From an uncultured Christensenellaceae bacterium (GTDB lineage: Bacteria; Bacillota; Clostridia; Christensenellales; Christensenellaceae), in assembly GCA_934373295.1 (NCBI GenBank), contig CAKROK010000005.1:1-54469 (forward strand): DNA of 54,469 nucleotides, in the 5' to 3' direction. Position numbers and translations under genes: made by a program. A model generated the notes under the pieces. It saw only the letters and a list, made by a program, of their open reading frames with translations. It made no database searches and was not told where the DNA came from. Positions 49,671-54,469 of this stretch are shown here, one piece after another. Within the stretch, counting starts at the first letter, position 1. Every line of letters begins with the position of its first letter.

Positions 49671-50484
49671 GACAATCTACTATACCGACGAGCAAAACGA
49701 CGACTTTGCCGGAACGAAAATCGTGAAATGCGCCATAGGTGAGGACTACGTCTTTGCGCCCGAATCGCGCGCGTGGAACATCTGCTCAAAGATTTTATAT
49801 TACGGCGTTGCCTACCCCATCGTTTTCGCCGTATCAAAGCTCTGGCTGGGGCTGAAAATAGTGGGCAGGGATAAGCTAAAGCCGCTCAAAAAGACGGGCT
49901 TTTTCCTGTACGGCAACCACACGCAATACCTCGACGCATTCACACCCGGTATGCTCACCGCGCCGCACAAGGCGTATATAATAACAGATGCAGACGCCGC
50001 CAGCATAACCGGTCTTAAAAACATAGTCAAGATGCTGGGCTGCCTGCCCATACCCACCGAGCGGCGGGGCTATCGCGGCTTTTTGGCGGCTATTGAGCGG
50101 CGCATTGGCGAAAACGGCGTGGTGACCATCTTCCCCGAGGCGCATATCTGGCCATATAGTACGACCATCCGCCCGTTTGCCGCAACGTCCTTTGCGTATC
50201 CCGTCAACCTAAACGCGCCTGTCGTGGCGATGTGCGCGACGTACCGCAAAAGGACGGGGCTATTCGCATTCTGCCGCCGTCCGGGCATGACGCTCTATGT
50301 GAGCGACCCCATCTATCCCCATCCCGAGCTCAAAGGACGCGACGCGCGCGAGTATCTTCGCGATAAGGTCTATGAATTTATGGACGAAACGGCAAAAAGC
50401 GAGAACAGCTATGAGTATATAAAATACGTAAAGCAGGAGCCCCAAGCCGCCGAGACGGATGAACAGCCCTCGTTTTCACTGTAG
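49654..50484 (+). CDS. PlsC-like lysophospholipid acyltransferase
   Basis: 276 aa. The acyltransferase signature is intact: NHTQYLD (HX4D, near residue 89) and the later VTIFPEAH block with the conserved Pro-Glu. A hydrophobic segment near residues 50-65 (ILYYGVAYPIVFAVSKLW) may anchor it. The N-terminal ~45 residues (YYTDEQNDDFAGTKI) are additional to the family. It would acylate lysophosphatidate or a glycolipid. It is coupled to the upstream glycosyltransferase. Confidence 0.9.
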   Translation: MPRQCKTIYYTDEQNDDFAGTKIVKCAIGEDYVFAPESRAWNICSKILYYGVAYPIVFAVSKLWLGLKIVGRDKLKPLKKTGFFLYGNHTQYLDAFTPGMLTAPHKAYIITDADAASITGLKNIVKMLGCLPIPTERRGYRGFLAAIERRIGENGVVTIFPEAHIWPYSTTIRPFAATSFAYPVNLNAPVVAMCATYRKRTGLFAFCRRPGMTLYVSDPIYPHPELKGRDAREYLRDKVYEFMDETAKSENSYEYIKYVKQEPQAAETDEQPSFSL

Positions 50485-50564
50485 GTCAAATGTATTTGAT
50501 GAGGCGGCACTATCTAAGCTCACCCTCTTTTTTGCATTTTTTATCAATATTTGCATAAACAACG

Positions 50565-50632
50565 GTGACTTTTAAGCTGTTTTAATATATAATGGCAGTG
50601 TTATATAATGTTGTGTTATATAATAATATAAT
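50565..50632 (+). promoter_or_regulatory. Promoter region with four TATAAT boxes
   Basis: TATAAT occurs at 50588-50593, 50604-50609, 50619-50624 and 50627-50632. The second and third lie in a direct repeat GTTATATAAT with a 15-bp period. GTGACT at 50565-50570 is 17 bp before the first box. Confidence 0.6.
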
Positions 50633-50693
50633 GAAGTAATCGCCGCGAAACCTCACGGCCTTACAAAAACCTGAAACCGAAAGGAGTTTTATA

Positions 50694-52061
50694 ATGGGAT
50701 TAATTAAAGCAGGCATCGGCGCTGTAGGAGGCGTCCTCGCCGATCAGTGGAAGGAGTTCTTCTATTGCGACGCACTTCCTAACGATGTGCTCATGCGCAA
50801 GGGAGAAAAGAGAACCTCCGGTCGCTCGTCAAACACAAAAGGAAACGACAACATCATCTCCAACGGCTCGGGCATCGCCGTCGCGGACGGTCAGTGCATG
50901 ATAATCGTCGAGCAGGGAAAAATCGTCGAGGTATGTGCAGAGCCGGGCGAGTTTACATACGACAGCTCCACAGAGCCCAGCATTTTTTCCGGAAAGCTGG
51001 GTAAGAGCATTTTAGACACGTTTAAGGTAATAGGCAAGCGCTTTACCTACGGCGGCGACACGGGCAAGGATCAGCGCGTTTACTACTTCAACACCAAGGA
51101 GATCCTCGCGAACAAGTTCGGCACGCCCAACCCCATAATGTTTGAGGTCGTAAACAAGCGCATAGGCATGAGCAGGACTGTACAAGTCAGATGCAACGGC
51201 GTATACACCTACGTCATCACCAACCCGCTCACTTTCTATACAAGATTATGCGGCAACGTCGCGAACGAGTTTACGAGAGATCAGATCGACGATCAGCTCA
51301 AGGTCGAGTTTATAGACGCACTTCAACCCGCGCTTGGCGCGCTCGCCGAGCAGGAGCTGCGCCCCGCTCAGATACCCGCAAAGGCAAATGAGCTTAAAGC
51401 GGCGATGAACGACGCCTTAAAGCAGGAGTGGATAGAAAACAGAGGTATCTCCGTAGGCAAAATCGCGCTTAACCCCATAACCCTCACTGCAGAGGATATG
51501 AAGAAGATAAACGAGCTGGAGGACGCGGCAAGCGTGGGCTCCAACCCGTTCATGATGGCAGGCAGGATGACCAACGCCACCGCAGACGCCATGCAGACCG
51601 CCGCCGGAAACAGCGCAGGCGCTATGACCGGCTTTATGGGCATGGGCATGGTAGGCATGGGCCAGAACGGCGGCTTTAACGCGGCTCAGAACCTCTACAA
51701 CATGGGCGCACAGCAGGCTTCGCAGCAGCAAGCTCAGCAGCCCCAGCAGCCCCAGCAGGCTCAGCAGCCCGCTCCCCAGCCCGCTGCGGACGGATGGAAG
51801 TGCTCCTGCGGCACGGTGAACGAGGGTAAATTCTGTACAAACTGCGGCACGAAAAAGCCTGAACAGCCGGAGGGATGGACTTGCACCTGCGGAGCAGTCA
51901 ACAAGGGCAGATTCTGCACAAACTGCGGCGCGAAAAAGCCTGAAGGCATCCCGCAGTATAAGTGCGACAAGTGCGGATGGGAGCCTCCTAAGGGTGAAAA
52001 GCCGCCTAAGTTCTGCCCTGAATGCGGCGATCCCTTCGATGACGGTGATATCATAAACTAA
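50694..52061 (+). CDS. SPFH-domain protein with C-terminal zinc ribbons (YdjI-like)
   Basis: 455 aa. The N-terminal ~280 residues form an SPFH/band-7-like domain of the 'virion core protein' group (WKEFFYCDALPNDVLMRKGE at the start; FVEVV-type strands; RGISVGKIALNPITLTAEDM). A Met/Gly-rich then Gln/Pro-rich linker (~residues 285-362) follows. Three zinc ribbons end the protein: WKCSCGTVNEGKFCTNCG, WTCTCGAVNKGRFCTNCG and YKCDKCGW...FCPECG. Bacillus YdjI, of the pspA-ydjGHI operon, is the nearest known protein; that complex responds to membrane stress. No pspA gene is within the window. Confidence 0.9.
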   Translation: MGLIKAGIGAVGGVLADQWKEFFYCDALPNDVLMRKGEKRTSGRSSNTKGNDNIISNGSGIAVADGQCMIIVEQGKIVEVCAEPGEFTYDSSTEPSIFSGKLGKSILDTFKVIGKRFTYGGDTGKDQRVYYFNTKEILANKFGTPNPIMFEVVNKRIGMSRTVQVRCNGVYTYVITNPLTFYTRLCGNVANEFTRDQIDDQLKVEFIDALQPALGALAEQELRPAQIPAKANELKAAMNDALKQEWIENRGISVGKIALNPITLTAEDMKKINELEDAASVGSNPFMMAGRMTNATADAMQTAAGNSAGAMTGFMGMGMVGMGQNGGFNAAQNLYNMGAQQASQQQAQQPQQPQQAQQPAPQPAADGWKCSCGTVNEGKFCTNCGTKKPEQPEGWTCTCGAVNKGRFCTNCGAKKPEGIPQYKCDKCGWEPPKGEKPPKFCPECGDPFDDGDIIN

Positions 52062-52180
52062 CAAGCTTATAAATAATGCCCTTTATCCGAGCGAGTGATT
52101 TTTCTCACGCTCGGCGGGCTCTATTTCAGCTTTAATAAAATAGCTCTGTAAAACACAAGCATTTTTTGAGGTATATAAAA

Positions 52181-52912
52181 ATGGGATTATTCGATAAAAA
52201 GTACTGCAGCGTCTGCGGAGAAAAAATCGGGCTTTTAGGCAACAGAAAATTAGAAGATGGTAACCTCTGCAAAAACTGCGCTCGTAAGCTCTCTCCGTTT
52301 TTCGGCGAACGCAGGCATTCAACAGTTGACGAAATAAAGCGTCAGCTTAGTTACCGCGAAAGAAATGAAAAACAGCTTGTCAGCTTCTCTCCTGACAAGA
52401 GCTTTGGCGAAGGCGGGCGGATATATATAGAAACCTCGGGCAACAGATTTATTGCAACAAACAGTTCAAACTGGCGCAATCTCAACCCCGACATTATCAG
52501 TTTTGATCAAATAAAAGATGTGCAAACAAATATCCGCGAAAATAAGGAAGAGCTTTTCTATGAGGATAATGACGGAAACCGCAAAAGCTATAATCCGCGC
52601 AGATATGAGTATGAATATGAGTTCAACGTCTCACTGCTTATCGATTCGCCTTGGTTCGATAAAATAGAAATAGAGCTTTCCGACGGTAACCGCCCCGACA
52701 GCAGATACTGCGAGCTTTATCGCAATTATGAACGTGAAATGCGTGAACTTTATGATATATTACTTAAAAAGAACATCATCTCTGAAAGTCCAGCAGATAA
52801 AGCCTCTGCAGCAGATATGGCATATATGGCAGGTTCATGGCATTGCCCCTCCTGTGGTGCGGAAAATTCCGGAAGATTCTGTGAATTCTGCGGTAGTCCT
52901 AAGCCGGTTTAA
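52181..52912 (+). CDS. DUF4428-type zinc protein with C-terminal zinc ribbon
   Basis: 243 aa from ATG 52181, with GAGGT 8 nt upstream. The N-terminus has a four-Cys DUF4428 motif (KYCSVCGEKIG and LCKNCARKL). A central domain of ~150 residues (Tyr/Glu/Asn-rich) resembles PH-like folds found after such ribbons (GGRIYIETSGNRFIATNSSN). The C-terminus has another ribbon (WHCPSCGAENSGRFCEFCG), as in the SPFH gene. It is AT-rich compared with both flanks. Confidence 0.85.
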   Translation: MGLFDKKYCSVCGEKIGLLGNRKLEDGNLCKNCARKLSPFFGERRHSTVDEIKRQLSYRERNEKQLVSFSPDKSFGEGGRIYIETSGNRFIATNSSNWRNLNPDIISFDQIKDVQTNIRENKEELFYEDNDGNRKSYNPRRYEYEYEFNVSLLIDSPWFDKIEIELSDGNRPDSRYCELYRNYEREMRELYDILLKKNIISESPADKASAADMAYMAGSWHCPSCGAENSGRFCEFCGSPKPV

Positions 52913-53414
52913 AAATAAAGCGCGACAAATTTTTCGAATATTCATGGTCTGCGCGTGTCTGTTTTTAGTTCTCTTATGCTTTTGCTGCTGCACCGCAAAA
53001 GCACGTCACGATATATCACAGCTAAAAAGCTTTTCTATATCGTATAGCTGTATGGACTTGCGCTATTCCTATGCTTTTTCATTAAAAGCACAGAACGACT
53101 CATGGCTATTCAGCGCAGACTGTTTTACATTAGATAAAACACATAAAACCTCGCTTAAAGATGTCGCCATAGATGGGAACAATGTCAACTGCTTTTTTGA
53201 TATAATAAATGAAAATAACATAATAGAACATGTCGAAAACTATAGGAAACCCCTAAGGCTGCCCTTTATACATCCTGTGGATGCAGACTCGACATTTCTT
53301 TGCATAAGATTTTCAGACGAGAGCGAATATACTGCAACCGGCACAAATTCGATAAACAATGAACTTATAAAGTTCTTTTACAGCCTTGCAGAATCCGCCG
53401 GCAACAATAAATAA
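52881..53414 (+). CDS. Membrane-anchored protein of unknown function
   Basis: 177 aa if the GTG at 52881 is used; an ATG at 52944 is the alternative (156 aa). The GTG start gives a basic segment (RFKNKARQIFRIF) before a hydrophobic, Cys-rich helix (MVCACLFLVLLCFCCC), a signal-anchor layout. The ~130-residue remainder is extracytoplasmic, mostly beta and not recognised (SFSISYSCMDLRYSYAFSLK). It overlaps the previous gene by 32 nt with the GTG start. It shares the AT-rich codon use of the DUF4428 gene and lies 15 nt from the next gene. Confidence 0.65.
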   Translation: MNSAVVLSRFKNKARQIFRIFMVCACLFLVLLCFCCCTAKARHDISQLKSFSISYSCMDLRYSYAFSLKAQNDSWLFSADCFTLDKTHKTSLKDVAIDGNNVNCFFDIINENNIIEHVENYRKPLRLPFIHPVDADSTFLCIRFSDESEYTATGTNSINNELIKFFYSLAESAGNNK

Positions 53415-53429
53415 AAAGGAGATATTTTA

Positions 53430-54469
53430 ATGGCAGTATTACAAGAATACAAATGTCCGTGTTGTGGAGGTGCAATATCCTTTGACAGCGCGAGTCAAAA
53501 GATGAAATGCCCCTACTGCGATAATGAATTCGACATAGATACTCTAAAAAGCTATGACGATGAACTTAAAAACGATCAGGGCGACGAAATGAACTGGGAA
53601 ACCTCCGCCGGCGAGCAGTGGCAGGAGGGCGAAACGGACGGCCTGAGAACATACACCTGCGAATCCTGCGGCGGTCAGATAGTAGGCGATGAGAACACCG
53701 CGGCGACATCCTGCCCGTTCTGCGGCAACCCCGTCGTTATGACCGGTCAGTTCACGGGCGACCTCAAGCCCGATTTCGTAATACCGTTCAAGCTGGATAA
53801 AAAAGCGGCAAAGGAAGCACTTTTAAAGCACTATAACGGCAAAAGACTGCTCCCCAAGGTATTTAAGGACCAAAACCACATTGACGAGATAAAGGGAATA
53901 TACGTCCCCTTCTGGCTTTTCGACGCAGATGCGGACGCGAACATCCGCTACAAGGCGACGCGCATCCGCACATGGAGCGACAGCGACTACGACTATACTC
54001 AGACCAGCTTTTTCTCCGTAGTGCGCGGGGGCAGCATCGGCTTTGAGCGCGTCCCAGTGGACGGCGATTCAAAGATCGCGGACGACCTCATGGAGTCCAT
54101 CGAACCCTTTGACTTCAAAGACGCCGTGGACTTTAAAACAGCATATCTTGCGGGCTATCTCGCGGATAAATATGACGTCACAGCCGAACAGAGCATCGAC
54201 CGCGCCAACACACGTATAAAGAAGAGCACGGAGGATTCCTTCGCCGCGACAGTTCAGGGCTACGCTAGTGTAACTCCCGAAGCCTCAAGCATAAAGCTTA
54301 AAAACGGAAAGGCAAAATACGCACTCTATCCTGTATGGATATTAAACACAAGTTGGAAAGGCAAAAACTATATCTTTGCCATGAACGGACAGACAGGCAA
54401 GCTCGTTGGCGACCTCCCCATGGATAAGTCAGCGTTCAAAAAGTGGCTGTTTGGCATAGCCGGAGTTGC
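53430..54469 (+). CDS. Zinc-ribbon protein, YdjG-like (partial, runs off the window)
   Basis: 346 codons are present and the end is outside. Two zinc ribbons start the protein: YKCPCCGGAISFD with MKCPYCDNEF (residues 7-34), and YTCESCGGQIVGD with TSCPFCGNP (~75-100). A long domain of mixed fold follows (FVIPFKLDKKAAKEALLKHY, IKGIYVPFWLFDADADANI), then YPVWILNTSWKGKNYIFAMN. In Bacillus YdjG this is followed by membrane helices that, with YdjH, recruit PspA to the membrane. The last residues here (WLFGIAGV) may be the start of such a helix. AAGGAG precedes the ATG. Confidence 0.85.
   Translation, partial: MAVLQEYKCPCCGGAISFDSASQKMKCPYCDNEFDIDTLKSYDDELKNDQGDEMNWETSAGEQWQEGETDGLRTYTCESCGGQIVGDENTAATSCPFCGNPVVMTGQFTGDLKPDFVIPFKLDKKAAKEALLKHYNGKRLLPKVFKDQNHIDEIKGIYVPFWLFDADADANIRYKATRIRTWSDSDYDYTQTSFFSVVRGGSIGFERVPVDGDSKIADDLMESIEPFDFKDAVDFKTAYLAGYLADKYDVTAEQSIDRANTRIKKSTEDSFAATVQGYASVTPEASSIKLKNGKAKYALYPVWILNTSWKGKNYIFAMNGQTGKLVGDLPMDKSAFKKWLFGIAGV

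Overview
The window looks like a chromosomal segment of an anaerobic Firmicute of the class Clostridia. The evidence is the gene order rimP-nusA-ylxR-ylxQ-infB-rbfA-nrnA-truB-ribF-rpsO-pnp, a YabE-like 3D-domain protein next to rsmA, strong SD sequences (AGGAGG), frequent TTG/GTG starts, and sigma-A type promoters with 17-bp spacers. Base composition is near 50% GC, with AT-rich islands. I saw no rRNA, tRNA or CRISPR array.

Layout. 0-5.1 kb: MarR/MATE efflux pair with a promoter-operator, a YbhN-type membrane protein, a CPBP protease, zapA and a small unknown gene. 5.2-5.7 kb: composite palindromic repeat. 5.7-14.8 kb: YabE-like cell-wall protein, rsmA, a two-component system, a CDP-alcohol phosphatidyltransferase, a lipoprotein and VanY-type carboxypeptidase pair, an EamA transporter, thiamine pyrophosphokinase and a YtxC-like protein. 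14.8-27 kb: a long leftward translation/RNA operon running from rimP to an M16 protease. 27.2-29.6 kb: a small hydrophobic type I toxin gene split by a 2.07-kb AT-rich insertion, which carries an unknown 345-aa protein and a phage-like repressor pair around three evenly spaced operators. 29.6-35.4 kb: palindromic repeats, RNase G, DUF2344, a B12-binding-type radical SAM protein and cysE. 35.4-38.9 kb: an N/Q-rich small protein and a phage-derived cassette (two repressors, an unknown protein, terminase small and large subunits) with no structural genes. 38.9-41.6 kb: SPOR protein, dCMP deaminase, a candidate small RNA, the best-preserved cloverleaf repeat and an intact copy of the type I toxin-antitoxin locus. 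41.6-48.2 kb: CPBP protease, URO-D family protein, DUF421 protein, RbsD, a PIG-V-like glycosyltransferase, another cloverleaf repeat and a short-chain dehydrogenase whose catalytic Tyr is Phe. 48.5-54.5 kb: GT4 glycosyltransferase with a PlsC acyltransferase, then an SPFH/zinc-ribbon module resembling Bacillus ydjI-ydjG, running off the window.

Main points of interest: (1) the split toxin, whose two halves rejoin into a 30-codon frame when the segment between two CTCAT copies is removed; (2) the intact homologous toxin-antitoxin locus 14 kb away, with matching antisense promoter and terminator; (3) a family of intergenic elements with a cloverleaf fold (one outer stem, three hairpins) whose core is flipped in one copy; (4) two repressor switches with operators about 31 bp apart; (5) a terminase pair without a phage; (6) a promoter-to-terminator small RNA candidate at 40.5 kb.
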